Assembly: GCF_000271305.1 (NCBI RefSeq)
Contig: NZ_AKGD01000004.1
Location: 434,001 to 498,000, forward strand
Reading direction: 5' to 3'
Source: Hydrocarboniphaga effusa AP103
Lineage (GTDB): Bacteria; Pseudomonadota; Gammaproteobacteria; Nevskiales; Nevskiaceae
DNA: 64,000 nt
Shown: piece by piece, positions 1-8,617 of the stretch
Position numbering within the stretch: the stretch's first letter is position 1
Layout of the letters: every line of letters starts with the position of its first letter
Notes under the pieces: generated by a model
Database searches by the model: none
The model's input: only the letters and a program-made list of their open reading frames with translations
Told to the model about the DNA's origin: nothing
Position numbers and translations under genes: made by a program

Positions 1-133
1 TCCAGAACAGCCGCTGGACCTGCCAGCTTCCGAGCGCGACGAAGCCGGCGAACAGTGCACCGCCGATCACCAGCAAAAAGGCCAGCACCGCGTTCGAGCG
101 CGGTGCTGGCCTGGCTTCCAGCGTTTCGGACAA
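1..133 (-). CDS. SURF1-family oxidase assembly protein, N-terminal fragment cut by the window edge
   Basis: Only the first 44 codons lie in the window. They encode a polar leader, a hydrophobic segment at about residues 15-34 and then GSWQVQRLFW. This matches the N-terminal membrane anchor and G-x-WQ-x-x-R motif of SURF1/Shy1 proteins, which help insert heme into heme-copper oxidases. The gene lies 23 nt downstream of the subunit IV gene of a quinol oxidase on the same strand, the expected context. No ATG is in frame near the junction, so a TTG at 131-133 is taken as the start. The rest of the protein is outside the window, so the family call rests on the N-terminus and the neighbours. Confidence 0.7.
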   Translation of the reverse strand, partial: MSETLEARPAPRSNAVLAFLLVIGGALFAGFVALGSWQVQRLFW

Positions 134-156
134 GGCCGACTCCGAAGCCGCGGCGG

Positions 157-567
157 CTACGGAACGTTGCGCATTTCGTGCGCGGACATCGACGGCATCA
201 TGTTGGCATTCATGTGATACATGACCCACAGCGAGCCGCTCAGCGTGATCACCACGAGCACCAGCGTGAAGATCAGCGCGAGCATGTTCCAGCCGCTCTC
301 GGAACTGGTGTTCATGTGCAGGAAGTAGATCATGTGCACGACGATCTGCACGGCGCCGAACGCGAGGATGATCAGCGTCGTGGCGTTCTTGTTCGGCAGC
401 ACGTCGCCCATGACGAGCCAGAACGGAATCGCAGTCAGGATCACCGACAGCACGAAACCGATCGTGTAGCTCTTCAGCGAGCCGTGCGCGGCTCCACCGT
501 GGCCATGACCGTGGTCGTGGCTATGGACGTTGGGAGTGTCGTGATCGTGAGTGTGTGCGGCGCTCAT
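157..567 (-). CDS. cyoD: Cytochrome bo3 quinol oxidase subunit IV (CyoD)
   Basis: A 136-residue small membrane subunit of the heme-copper quinol oxidase, thought to support assembly of the CuB/heme centre of subunit I. The N-terminus is very His-rich (HTHDHD, HSHDHGHGHGG within the first 30 residues). Three hydrophobic segments follow, with the family signature AVQIVVHMIYFLHM in the second. Length is somewhat above the roughly 110 residues of E. coli CyoD because of the His-rich leader, which could bind metal (inference). The ATG overlaps the cyoC stop by 4 nt, indicating translational coupling in the cyoABCD operon. Confidence 0.95.
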   Translation of the reverse strand: MSAAHTHDHDTPNVHSHDHGHGHGGAAHGSLKSYTIGFVLSVILTAIPFWLVMGDVLPNKNATTLIILAFGAVQIVVHMIYFLHMNTSSESGWNMLALIFTLVLVVITLSGSLWVMYHMNANMMPSMSAHEMRNVP

Positions 568-1187
568 CGCAGCGCTCCCATCAGATAGACGAAGGTGAAG
601 ACGCCGATCCAGACGACGTCGAGGAAGTGCCAGAACAGCGACAAACAGCTCAGGCGGCGCTGATTGGCCTCGGTCAGGCCCCGCTTGCCCACCTGCACCA
701 TCAGCGTGATGAGCCAGATGATGCCGAAAGTGACGTGCAGACCGTGGGTGCCGACCAGCGTGAAGAAGGCCGACAGAAACGCGCTGCGCTGCGGGCCGGC
801 GCCTTCGTGGATCAGGTGATGGAACTCGTAGAGTTCGAGCCCGATGAAGGCCGCGCCGAACGCTCCGGTGATCGCGAGCCAGCCGAGCACCGCGCCCTTG
901 CGACCGCGCACCATCTCCAGCATCGCGAAGCCGTAGGTGATCGACGACAGCAGCAGCATCGAGGTGTTGACCGCCACCAGCGGCAGGTCGAACAGCTCCT
1001 TCGGCCCCGGGCCCGCGGCGTAGTTGCCACCGACCACACCGTACATCGCGAACAGCACCGCGAACACCAGGCAGTCGCTCATCAAATAGAGCCAGAAGCC
1101 CAGCATCGTGCCGTTTTCGACGTGATGCTCTTCGGTCTCGTAGAAAACCGGTGCGCCGTCGGCGCTCATCGTTTGAGTTTGTCCCAT
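564..1187 (-). CDS. cyoC: Cytochrome bo3 quinol oxidase subunit III (CyoC)
   Basis: Subunit III of the inner-membrane quinol oxidase, about 207 residues with five hydrophobic segments. Family motifs include GFWLYLMSDCLVF, NTSMLLLSS, ELYEFHHL and VGTHGLHVTFG near residue 150, and LFWHFLDVVWIGVF at the end. I chose the ATG at 1185-1187 because a GAGAG sequence sits 8 nt upstream. A TTG at 1200-1202, overlapping the cyoB stop, would add five residues and is less likely. It lies between cyoB and cyoD in one operon. Confidence 0.95.
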   Translation of the reverse strand: MGQTQTMSADGAPVFYETEEHHVENGTMLGFWLYLMSDCLVFAVLFAMYGVVGGNYAAGPGPKELFDLPLVAVNTSMLLLSSITYGFAMLEMVRGRKGAVLGWLAITGAFGAAFIGLELYEFHHLIHEGAGPQRSAFLSAFFTLVGTHGLHVTFGIIWLITLMVQVGKRGLTEANQRRLSCLSLFWHFLDVVWIGVFTFVYLMGALR

Positions 1188-1198
1188 GTCTTTAGCTC

Positions 1199-3202
1199 TC
1201 AACCCAGTTGCGCGAGCCGCTGCGTATGCTCGCCCTCGGTGCGCACCACTTCATCGACCGGAATGTAGTAATCGCGGTCGTAGTTGAAGGTGTGAACGAT
1301 GGCCGAGACCACCAGGCCAACGAAGCTCGCCGCCGCCAGCCACCAGATGTGCCAGATCATCGCGAAACCGCAGACCAGGCTGAGACCGGCGAGCACGATG
1401 CCGGCCGCCGTGCCCTTGGGCATGTGAATGGCCAGGAAGCCGCCGATCGGACGCTGGTAGCCGCGCTTCTTCATGTCGAACCAGGCGTCCTGCTCGTGAA
1501 TGCGCGGCGTGAACGCGAAGTTGTAATCCGGCGGCGGCGACGAGGTGGACCATTCGAGCGTACGGCCGCCCCAGGGATCGCCGGTCAGGTCGCGCAGCTG
1601 CTCGCGGTTCTTGATGCTCACGTAGAGCTGGATCAGGAAGCTCGCGATGCCCAGCGCGATCAGCACCGCGCCGAACGCGGCGATCTGGAACCAGATCTGC
1701 AGCGACGGATCGTCGAAGTGGCTCATGCGACGCGTCACGCCCATCAGGCCGAGCACGTAGAGCGGCATGAAGGCGAACCAGAAGCCGGTGAACCAGAACC
1801 AGAACGAGCACTTGCCCCAGAACGGATCGAGCTTGAAGCCGGTGACTTTCGGGAACCAGTAGGTGATGCCTGCGAACACGCCGAACACCACGCCGCCGAT
1901 TATCACGTTGTGGAAGTGCGCGATCAGGAACAGCGAGTTGTGCAGCACGAAGTCCGCCGGCGGCACCGCCAGCAGCACGCCCGTCATGCCACCGACGACG
2001 AAGGTCACCATGAAGCCCACGGTCCACAGCATCGGCACCTCGAAGCGGATGCGGCCGCGATACATGGTGAACAGCCAGTTGAACACCTTGGCGCCCGTCG
2101 GGATCGAGATGATCATCGTGGTGATGCCGAAGAAGCTGTTCACGCTCGCACCCGAGCCCATCGTGAAGAAGTGATGCAGCCACACGAGGTAGGACAGGAT
2201 CGTGATCACGACCGTCGCGTAGACCATCGAGGCGTAGCCGAACAGGCGCTTGCCGCTGTAGGTCGAGACGATTTCCGAGAACACGCCGAAGATCGGCAGG
2301 ATCAGGATGTAGACCTCCGGGTGACCCCAGATCCAGATCAGGTTCACGTACATCATCGGGTTGCCGCCGAAGTCGTTCGTGAAGAAATTGGTGTCGACGT
2401 AGCGATCGAGCGAGAGCAGCACGAGCACCGCCGTCAGCACCGGAAACGCGGCGACGATCAGCACGTTGGTGCACAGCGCGGTCCAGGTGAAGATCGGCAT
2501 CTTCATGAGCGTCATGCCCGGGGCGCGCATCTTGATGATGGTCACCATCAGGTTGACGCCCGACAGCAAGGTTCCGACACCGGCGATCTGCAATGCCCAG
2601 ATGTAGTAATCGACCCCGACATCCGGGCTGTAGGCGATCCCCGAGAGCGGCGGATACGCGAGCCAGCCGGTCTTGGCGAATTCACCGACGAACAGCGACA
2701 GCATGACCAGCACCGCGCCGGCGGTGGTCATCCAGAAGCTGAAGTTGTTGAGGAACGGGAACGCCACGTCGCGGGCGCCGATCTGCAGCGGCACCACGTA
2801 GTTCATCAGCCCGGTGACGAACGGCATCGCCACGAAGAAGATCATGATCACGCCATGCGCCGTGAATATCTGGTCGTAGTGGTGCGGCGGCAGGTAGCCC
2901 ATGTTGTCGCCGAAGGCGATCGCCTGCTGGGCGCGCATCATGATGGCGTCGGCGAAGCCGCGCAGCAGCATGACGATGCCGAGCACCATGTACATCACGC
3001 CGATCTTCTTGTGGTCGATGCTGCAGAACCAGTCGTTCCACAGATGACCCCAGGCGCGCTGTTTGGTGACCCAGGCGGTGACCCCGATGCCCAGCGCAGC
3101 GGCAACGACGAAGGTCCAGACCAGGATCGGCTCGTGGTACGGAATGGCCTCCCAGCTCAGCTTGCCGAAGAGGAAGTTGATCAGATCAGAGCGTTCGTGC
3201 AT
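1199..3202 (-). CDS. cyoB: Cytochrome bo3 quinol oxidase subunit I (CyoB)
   Basis: The catalytic heme-copper subunit (667 residues) reduces O2 to water with electrons from ubiquinol and pumps protons. Visible hallmarks are WGHPEVYILILP (CuB and covalent His-Tyr ligands), the His pair in VWLHHFFTMG, the K-channel stretch SIPTGAKVFNW, and LIAHFHNVIIGG with the heme ligands. LRGFADAIMMR and LPPHHYDQIFTAHG hold the Arg, Asp and His of the quinol site known from E. coli CyoB. These identify a quinol rather than cytochrome c oxidase. Length and the 15-TM layout match the family. It starts 33 nt after cyoA. Confidence 0.97.
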   Translation of the reverse strand: MHERSDLINFLFGKLSWEAIPYHEPILVWTFVVAAALGIGVTAWVTKQRAWGHLWNDWFCSIDHKKIGVMYMVLGIVMLLRGFADAIMMRAQQAIAFGDNMGYLPPHHYDQIFTAHGVIMIFFVAMPFVTGLMNYVVPLQIGARDVAFPFLNNFSFWMTTAGAVLVMLSLFVGEFAKTGWLAYPPLSGIAYSPDVGVDYYIWALQIAGVGTLLSGVNLMVTIIKMRAPGMTLMKMPIFTWTALCTNVLIVAAFPVLTAVLVLLSLDRYVDTNFFTNDFGGNPMMYVNLIWIWGHPEVYILILPIFGVFSEIVSTYSGKRLFGYASMVYATVVITILSYLVWLHHFFTMGSGASVNSFFGITTMIISIPTGAKVFNWLFTMYRGRIRFEVPMLWTVGFMVTFVVGGMTGVLLAVPPADFVLHNSLFLIAHFHNVIIGGVVFGVFAGITYWFPKVTGFKLDPFWGKCSFWFWFTGFWFAFMPLYVLGLMGVTRRMSHFDDPSLQIWFQIAAFGAVLIALGIASFLIQLYVSIKNREQLRDLTGDPWGGRTLEWSTSSPPPDYNFAFTPRIHEQDAWFDMKKRGYQRPIGGFLAIHMPKGTAAGIVLAGLSLVCGFAMIWHIWWLAAASFVGLVVSAIVHTFNYDRDYYIPVDEVVRTEGEHTQRLAQLG

Positions 3203-3235
3203 CGATTAGCTCGCTACGTGCGCGTATTGAAAGAC

Positions 3236-4327
3236 TTAAGGGGCGAAGCGGGCCGAGCCGTAGCGCGGCGCCGACAGCACGGCAGAGGCCTGGGCGACTT
3301 CGTCGACCGAGCACAGCGAGGCGACGTAGCTGCGGCGCGGGGCCAGCAGCGCATCACCGCGCATGCGCGGCCGGTCGTAGCGCAGGTGCGCGACGTTGTA
3401 GATGCCTTCCAGGCCCATGCCGCCTTCGGCGTCGATCGCCATCATGTCGCGCATGCACATCTTGTTCGGGTCGACGCAGAGGTTGACCACGGCGTCGAAC
3501 AGTTCGGGGGCGGTCTTGGCGTAGTAACGCACGGGCTCGCGCTCGCTGGGCTTTTCGAGCTCGATGTAGTCGGCGCGCTCGAGCGCACCGCCGGCAGCCT
3601 TGACCTTGTCGACCCAGCCGTCGAACTCGTCGCCGCTCAGGCCATGGAAGCGGAAGCGCATGTGCGAGAAGCCGTGGCCGCTGTAGTTGGCTGAGAAGCC
3701 TTCGTAGTTGCCGGCCTTGTTGATGACCGCGTGCAGCTCGGTCTGCATCGCCGGCATCGCGTAGATCATGCCGGCCAGCGCGGGCACGTAGAACGCGTTC
3801 ATGACCGTGGAGGCGGTGATCTCGAAATCGATCGGCACGTCCACCGGCGCGGCCATCTCGTTGACCGTGGCGATGCCGTAGTCCGGATAGATGAACAGCC
3901 ATTTCCAGTCGAGCGCGACCACCTGCACCTTGAGCGGCTTGACGTCCTCCGGCACCGGGCGGGCGGCGTCGATGCGGTCGAGCTTGCGATACGGATCGAG
4001 CGTGTGCGTGGCGATCCAGGTGATGGCGCCGAGGGCGATGATGATCAGCAGCGGGGCCGACCAGATGATCAGCTCCAGGCCCGTCGAGTGGTGCCATTCG
4101 GGGTCGTAGGTCGCCGCCTTGTTCGCCTCGCGGTAGCGCCAGGCGAAAAACAGGGTCAGGAAGATGACCGGCACCACGATCAGCAGCATCAGGATCGTGG
4201 AGATCACGATCAGATCGCGCTGCTGGATCGCGATATCGCCAAAGGGCTTCATGACCACCCAATCACACCCGGTCAGCAGGGTGATCAGCGGCAGGAGCAG
4301 CAGGGCACGCAGCATTCGGACGGACAT
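3236..4327 (-). CDS. cyoA: Cytochrome bo3 quinol oxidase subunit II (CyoA), lipoprotein
   Basis: First gene of the quinol oxidase operon, 363 residues. It has a lipoprotein signal with lipobox LLTGC (Cys21), two N-terminal transmembrane segments (about 40-65 and 88-108) and a periplasmic cupredoxin-fold domain. The domain carries the CyoA-type motifs MNAFYVPALAGMIYAMPAMQ and SANYSGHGFSHM and lacks the CuA ligand set, as in quinol oxidases. The tail after about residue 300 is longer than in E. coli CyoA (315 residues) and contains no motif I recognise. The ATG at 4325-4327 has no strong Shine-Dalgarno sequence. A conspicuous hairpin lies about 55 nt upstream. Confidence 0.96.
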   Translation of the reverse strand: MSVRMLRALLLLPLITLLTGCDWVVMKPFGDIAIQQRDLIVISTILMLLIVVPVIFLTLFFAWRYREANKAATYDPEWHHSTGLELIIWSAPLLIIIALGAITWIATHTLDPYRKLDRIDAARPVPEDVKPLKVQVVALDWKWLFIYPDYGIATVNEMAAPVDVPIDFEITASTVMNAFYVPALAGMIYAMPAMQTELHAVINKAGNYEGFSANYSGHGFSHMRFRFHGLSGDEFDGWVDKVKAAGGALERADYIELEKPSEREPVRYYAKTAPELFDAVVNLCVDPNKMCMRDMMAIDAEGGMGLEGIYNVAHLRYDRPRMRGDALLAPRRSYVASLCSVDEVAQASAVLSAPRYGSARFAP

Positions 4328-4380
4328 GGCAATCGTGTGGGACTTTAGGAGGCGCGAACTTTAAGCAGCTGGCTCAGCTC

Positions 4381-4409
4381 CCGCGATTGGACGTTTTGTC
4401 CTATCGCGG
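4381..4409. promoter_or_regulatory. Strong hairpin in the divergent cyoA / MFS intergenic region
   Basis: A 12-bp stem with a single mismatch and a 5-nt loop (GTTTT): left arm 4381-4392 starts CCGCGATTGGAC, right arm 4398-4409 is GTCCTATCGCGG. It sits 54 nt upstream of cyoA and 141 nt upstream of the MFS start. It could be an operator for a dimeric regulator or an RNA element in the cyoA leader. The sequence does not decide between these. Confidence 0.5.
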
Positions 4410-4550
4410 TGCCACCGTCGCTATGTAATCGTTCGCTGCCCCTGTTGGAGTGGATGGACACGTGCGCGTTCCTGATATCAGGTGCGAGGAGTACAGTGCA
4501 TCGGCGCGCGGGACGCTAGCGGAATCAGGGTTACATCGGTGGAGCCACAC

Positions 4551-5900
4551 ATGACGTCTACGACTCAAGACACGCATTCGACATCGAAGGACCAGGGGCA
4601 GATGGGCACCGGGCGGCTGCACGATTCCGGGGAGCATCATCCGGTCGCCCCGGGCGAGATCGCGATCGGCGTGGTGATCGGGCGTCTGTCGGAATTCTTC
4701 GACTTCTTCGTCTTCGGCATCGCCTCGGTGCTGGTGTTCCCGGCAGTGTTCTTCCCGCACCTCGCCCCGCTGCAGGCCACCCTGCAGTCGTTCGTGATCT
4801 TCGCGCTGGCCTTCGTCGCCCGCCCGATCGGCACGCTGATTTTCCGCTTCATCCACGATTTCTACGGCCGCGGCACCAAGCTGACCTCGGCGCTGTTCAT
4901 GCTCGGCACCGCCACCGCCGGCATCGCCTTCCTGCCCGGCTACAACGCCATCGGCGAATCGGCCATCGTACTGCTCGCCCTGTTCCGCTTCGCCCAGGGC
5001 CTCGCGCTCGGCGGCGCGGCCGATGGCCTGCCCTCGCTGCTCGCCCTCAACGCCCCGCAGAAGCGTCGCGGCTGGTACGCGATGATTCCGCAGCTCGGCG
5101 CCCCGCTCGGTTTCGCGCTGGCCGCATCACTGTTCGCCTTCGTCTACACCAGCATCTCGCCCGCGGACTTCACCGACTGGGGCTGGCGCTACCCGTTCTA
5201 CGTGGCCTTTGCGATCAACGTGGTGGCCCTGTTCGCCCGCCTGCGCCTAGTCGCCACGCCGGAATTCACCGAACTGCTCAAGAAGCGCGAACTGCTGCCG
5301 GCCCCACTCGGCGAACTGTTCCGCACCCAGAGCGCCAATATGTTCCTCGGGGCCATCGCTCCGCTGGCCAGCTACGCCCTGTTCCATCTCGTCACCGTGT
5401 TTCCGCTGTGCTGGGCACTGCTGTTCAGCGATCTGCCGATCAAGAACATCCTGATCGTGCAGATCATCGGCTCCGGCGCGGCGGTGCTGACGATGATGGC
5501 CTCGGGCATCGTGGCCGACCACCTCGGGCGGCGTCTGACGCTGGCCATCGGCGCGGTGCTGATCGCCATCTACAGCGGCTCGATTCCGGTGCTGCTGACC
5601 GGCAGCACCGGCGGCGCCTATGCCTTCATCATCATCGGCTTCGCCCTGCTCGGCTTCGCTCACGCACAGGCTTCGGGCGCAGTGAATTCGGCTTTCGGCA
5701 CGCGCTACCGCTACAGCGGCGCAGTCTACACCTCGAACCTCGCCTGGCTGTTCGGCGCCGGCTTCGCCCCGCTCATCGCGCTGAGCCTGACCGCCAAGTT
5801 CGGCGTCGCCCTGGTCGGTCTCTACCTCGCCTCGGGCGCGGTCGCCACGCTGGTCGCACTGGGCATCAACCGCAGCCTCGAGATGCGCGACGGCGATTGA
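4551..5900 (+). CDS. MFS transporter, metabolite:H+ symporter (MHS)-like
   Basis: Inner-membrane major facilitator of 449 residues with about 12 hydrophobic segments. The family motif A region reads ARPIGTLIFRFIHDFYGRG between TM2 and TM3 (about residues 84-102), resembling the metabolite:proton symporter branch. A related loop (VADHLGRRLTLAIG) appears after TM8, as expected for the two-fold pseudo-repeat. The hydrophilic N-terminus is rich in Ser, Thr and His. ATG 4551 is preceded by GGTGGAG. An upstream in-frame ATG at 4482 would add 23 uncharacteristic residues. The gene is divergent from cyoABCD, suggesting a link to respiration. The substrate cannot be read from the sequence. Confidence 0.85.
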   Translation: MTSTTQDTHSTSKDQGQMGTGRLHDSGEHHPVAPGEIAIGVVIGRLSEFFDFFVFGIASVLVFPAVFFPHLAPLQATLQSFVIFALAFVARPIGTLIFRFIHDFYGRGTKLTSALFMLGTATAGIAFLPGYNAIGESAIVLLALFRFAQGLALGGAADGLPSLLALNAPQKRRGWYAMIPQLGAPLGFALAASLFAFVYTSISPADFTDWGWRYPFYVAFAINVVALFARLRLVATPEFTELLKKRELLPAPLGELFRTQSANMFLGAIAPLASYALFHLVTVFPLCWALLFSDLPIKNILIVQIIGSGAAVLTMMASGIVADHLGRRLTLAIGAVLIAIYSGSIPVLLTGSTGGAYAFIIIGFALLGFAHAQASGAVNSAFGTRYRYSGAVYTSNLAWLFGAGFAPLIALSLTAKFGVALVGLYLASGAVATLVALGINRSLEMRDGD

Positions 5901-5930
5901 GCCGATGCCATGCGGTGTCAGATACAAGGG

Positions 5931-5953
5931 AAAGCCCCGTCCTGCGGGGTTTT
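5931..5953 (+). terminator. Rho-independent terminator after the MFS gene
   Basis: A short GC stem (CCCCG 5935-5939 pairing with CGGGG 5945-5949, loop TCCTG) is followed directly by TTTT and lies 30 nt after the MFS stop codon. Confidence 0.7.
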
Positions 5954-6006
5954 GCCCCTGAATGCCTTCGCCACCGTTCCGAAATGAGTTTGGCCACTCG
6001 CTCGCC

Positions 6007-6411
6007 ATGCCCCGCCCCCGCCCGAAACCGAGCTTTTTCGCTGCCCTGCCGAGCCTTCTGCTGCTCTGCGCGAACGTGTCGACTGCTCGCGCCGCCGATG
6101 CAGATGAAACCGGTGCCGGTCTCTACGAGAGCGCCTGCGCCAAATGCCACAGCGGCGGTCCGGGCGCGTTTTTCACTCGGGCGCCGAAACTCAGCGACAA
6201 AGTCTGGGCGGATCGCCTCGCAGCTGCCGGTTCGGTCGAGGCGCTCGTTGCCTCGGTGAGCAGGGGCAAGGGCAAGATGCCGGCCCAGCTCGGATTGCCA
6301 CGTTCAAAAGCAGAGCCGGACTCCAAGCTCAGTCAAGCCGATCTGCAGGCTGCGGTCACCTACATGCTCGAGAGAACCGGCACGGCGGCTCCGGCCAGCG
6401 CGGCACCCTGA
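6007..6411 (+). CDS. Small class I cytochrome c, periplasmic
   Basis: A 134-residue secreted monoheme cytochrome. It has a basic N-terminus, a hydrophobic signal segment and a likely cleavage site after ARAADA near residue 34. The heme motif CAKCH follows about 15 residues later, and GKGKMPAQ supplies the likely axial Met region. The pattern and length fit the cytochrome c5/c-555 type of soluble electron carrier. ATG 6007 is preferred because the signal peptide begins there; an in-frame ATG at 5962 adds 15 residues. It is co-directional with the MFS gene but separated from it by a terminator. Its redox partner is unknown. Confidence 0.85.
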   Translation: MPRPRPKPSFFAALPSLLLLCANVSTARAADADETGAGLYESACAKCHSGGPGAFFTRAPKLSDKVWADRLAAAGSVEALVASVSRGKGKMPAQLGLPRSKAEPDSKLSQADLQAAVTYMLERTGTAAPASAAP

Positions 6412-6528
6412 CTGCCCGAAGCTGGTTTGAACACCGAGGTCCCAGCGTTTGGCTGCCCCCTGGCCGCAGCTGCTCGCGCGAGCGCCTCGGGCCCTTGTTC
6501 CCGATCTTCGCCCGTCAGGAGCCGGAGT

Positions 6529-7131
6529 TCAGAACCGCCATCTCCTGAGTGGGTCACGCTGTAACCGCTTCGCTGCACGCGTGCTCGAAAACACCAGCGC
6601 ATCGCTCGCCGGCGCAGGCCAAGTGCTGCTGCTCGGACTCATGGTGAGGCGACCAGCGCTCCAGGAGCCGTCCGCGCCGAGCTCCGAGGTGGCGACACGC
6701 CTACGCCAATCGGTCGAACGTCCGTCGTACCGGGCCGCGCGGACCTCACCGTCCGAACCAGCGGCCAGGCGCGGAAACCGGCTCATCGCTTCGGTGTCCT
6801 CGAACACCGCGACGGGCGCGCTCCAGTCGGCACCGTTATCGCTGTAGGCCGACTGGATGGCGAGGTTGGCGCCCGACGCATCCAGGGGCTTGCTATCCGA
6901 TGCGACGACGAGTCGATTGCGCGCGCTGTAGGCAACGGCGGGATGGCGATCGGCACGATCGGGGACACCGAGTTCGACGGGCGTCGTCCATTGGGCGAAA
7001 TTCGCAGGCAGGCGACTCAGCCGAATCTGCCAATCGTCGGGGTCGCTGCCTTCGCCGCTGATCGCGCTTCCGGTCCACAGCGGATCGGCCTCGTGACGAT
7101 TGTCCTGCCAGGCCAGTGTTGACATCGCCAC
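6529..7131 (-). pseudogene. N-terminally truncated BNR/sialidase-like beta-propeller remnant
   Basis: About 200 codons resemble the last blades of secreted BNR-repeat (exo-alpha-sialidase-like) proteins. TLAWQDNRH, SAYSDNGADWSAPVAVFED (an Asp-box-like S-x-DNGADW) and a closing LVFSSTRAAKRLQRD look like a genuine C-terminal blade. No signal peptide or N-terminal propeller blades precede it. The only start is a GTG inside what reads as a continuing blade (WHPVAMSTLAW), so the 5' part appears to be missing. I read it as a decayed gene. Expression from the GTG cannot be excluded. Confidence 0.5.
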
Positions 7132-7230
7132 CGGGTGCCAGCGCGGCCGCCGGCCATACCGAGGCCGGATACGGACTCCGCGTATCGAGAATGATCGTCG
7201 TGTACGGTCATCGAGGCCACGAAGCCTTCA

Positions 7231-7246
7231 TGACACTTTTATGTCA
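7231..7246. promoter_or_regulatory. Short inverted repeat upstream of a small ORF
   Basis: TGACA (7231-7235) and TGTCA (7242-7246) form a small palindrome in an unusually A+T-rich stretch about 95 nt before the next plus-strand ORF. It may be an operator or promoter element. There is no further support. Confidence 0.25.
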
Positions 7247-7339
7247 ATGCGAACATAGGCTTATGAATTTTCATTCAGTTGCCAGCCAGAATGCGGCAGT
7301 GCACTATTCGCCCCTGTCAGCATGCGGTGGGGGTGGATC

Positions 7340-7606
7340 ATGGTTATGCGAGAAGCAGTCTCGATCGAGGCGCTGGAACGGGCGATTCGGGGGCGCATCG
7401 CGGCCGAACACGGAGCCCAATCCGAATTCGTGATCACTCCGATCGTCGTCAGGCCCAGCATTCACTCGCACAACGGCTCCAACTGGAGCCTCGAGCTACC
7501 GCAAGGGAGCACACCCGATTGCCTGAGCGCATTCGCGGCCGCAGCCGAACAAGTCGGCGCACGTCTCGTATTGGCGACTTCACGGGCACCTTTCGATCTG
7601 CACTGA
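7340..7606 (+). CDS. Small hypothetical protein (about 88 residues)
   Basis: I do not recognise a family. The product is soluble, without signal or membrane segment. Its composition is ordinary, with a helical N-half (SIEALERAIRGRIAAEHGA) and a strand-rich middle (FVITPIVVRPSIHS), so it looks like a real folded protein. A purine-rich GGTGGGGGTGGA lies just upstream. It suits the ATG at 7340 or, with better spacing, the one at 7346; 7322 is also possible. It is isolated between two minus-strand genes. Confidence 0.55.
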   Translation: MVMREAVSIEALERAIRGRIAAEHGAQSEFVITPIVVRPSIHSHNGSNWSLELPQGSTPDCLSAFAAAAEQVGARLVLATSRAPFDLH

Positions 7607-7719
7607 TTGGCCCGTTGCAACCAGGGCGTCAGGCTCGTCCACGCTCGTTCGTTCCCGAACTCACCGGTGGCTCTCGCTCCGGCAGTGAAGTGGTGATCGT
7701 AGCGCGGCGAATTCGGCGA

Positions 7720-8535
7720 TCAGGCCGCGGCTCTCAATACGATCTCGTCGAGCTGCGTCAGCAGCTCGCGATTGTCGTTCTGCCAAGGGTGAAAACCGGG
7801 CTTGAAATATTCCAGCCACGGCTTGGCGAGTCTGGGCCACAGGCCCGGGGACACCCACATGAAGCGGGCCATGCGGGCCAAGCCGCCACGCCCTCCGGGC
7901 CTGCGATCCGCAATCATCAGCCGAGCCTGCAGGCCGAGCACCAGGGCAAGGAACGCAGCGGTGGTGCCGACCATGCCGGCAGCGCGCAGGGCATAGGCGC
8001 GCACACCGCGCCCCATCACGGCTTGGTAGACATCGTAGGCCACGGCCTTGTGCTCGATTTCTTCAAGCGCGTGCCAACGCCAGAGCGACGCAACCTTCGG
8101 ATCGGCACCGTCGATGAGCTGCGGATCGGTCAACAGGGCCTCGGCGATGATCGCGGTGAAATGTTCCTGAGCAATCGTCGTCGACAGCTGCGCCTCGGGC
8201 GGCAGGTACCGCTTGAGCACGTCGAAGAAGCCGGCGACAAAGGCCTGCAGCTGCGCCGCCGGCAGTCCGGCTTCGTCGAGCCTGCGGTTGTATTCTTCAT
8301 GCTCGCGCCCGTGCATGGCTTCTTGGCCGATGAAGGCGGTCACCGCCTTGACCAACTCGGGCGATCGGATGCGTTCGCGAAAATGCCGGACCGTGTGGAT
8401 GAAATAGCGCTCGCCTTCGGGAAACGTCAGCGACATCGCGTTGACGAAATGGGTGAGCGCTGCGCCCTCGACGTGCCAGTGGCGGGCGCTCTCCGGCCCG
8501 ATCCTGAAACGCAAGTCACGACGAGTCGGCAGCAT
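7720..8535 (-). CDS. Predicted metal-dependent hydrolase (COG3687/PF10118-type)
   Basis: A 271-residue protein of the uncharacterised metal-dependent hydrolase family with ferritin-like helices. Likely metal ligands lie in QEAMHGREHEEYN (about residues 85-97) and ALEEIEHKAVAYDVY (about 177-191), two helices each with a Glu/His pair as in di-iron proteins. A hydrophobic segment follows (GTTAAFLALVLGLQARL). The ATG at 8533-8535 is chosen because AGGAG lies 8 nt upstream; an ATG at 8577 would add 14 residues. It is followed on the same strand by no gene. An AraC regulator lies just upstream on that strand. The substrate is unknown. Confidence 0.75.
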   Translation of the reverse strand: MLPTRRDLRFRIGPESARHWHVEGAALTHFVNAMSLTFPEGERYFIHTVRHFRERIRSPELVKAVTAFIGQEAMHGREHEEYNRRLDEAGLPAAQLQAFVAGFFDVLKRYLPPEAQLSTTIAQEHFTAIIAEALLTDPQLIDGADPKVASLWRWHALEEIEHKAVAYDVYQAVMGRGVRAYALRAAGMVGTTAAFLALVLGLQARLMIADRRPGGRGGLARMARFMWVSPGLWPRLAKPWLEYFKPGFHPWQNDNRELLTQLDEIVLRAAA

Positions 8536-8617
8536 GGCGGCGCTCCTGTACTGGGGATGTGCCGTATTCAGCAGCATGCATGCCAGCAGGGAGCTGAATC
8601 GCAGCGCGATCGCATGC

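Noticed and set aside
1208..3694. An 828-codon plus-strand frame opposite cyoB/cyoA
   Set aside because: Antisense shadow of well-recognised oxidase genes, with no plausible domain or ribosome site.
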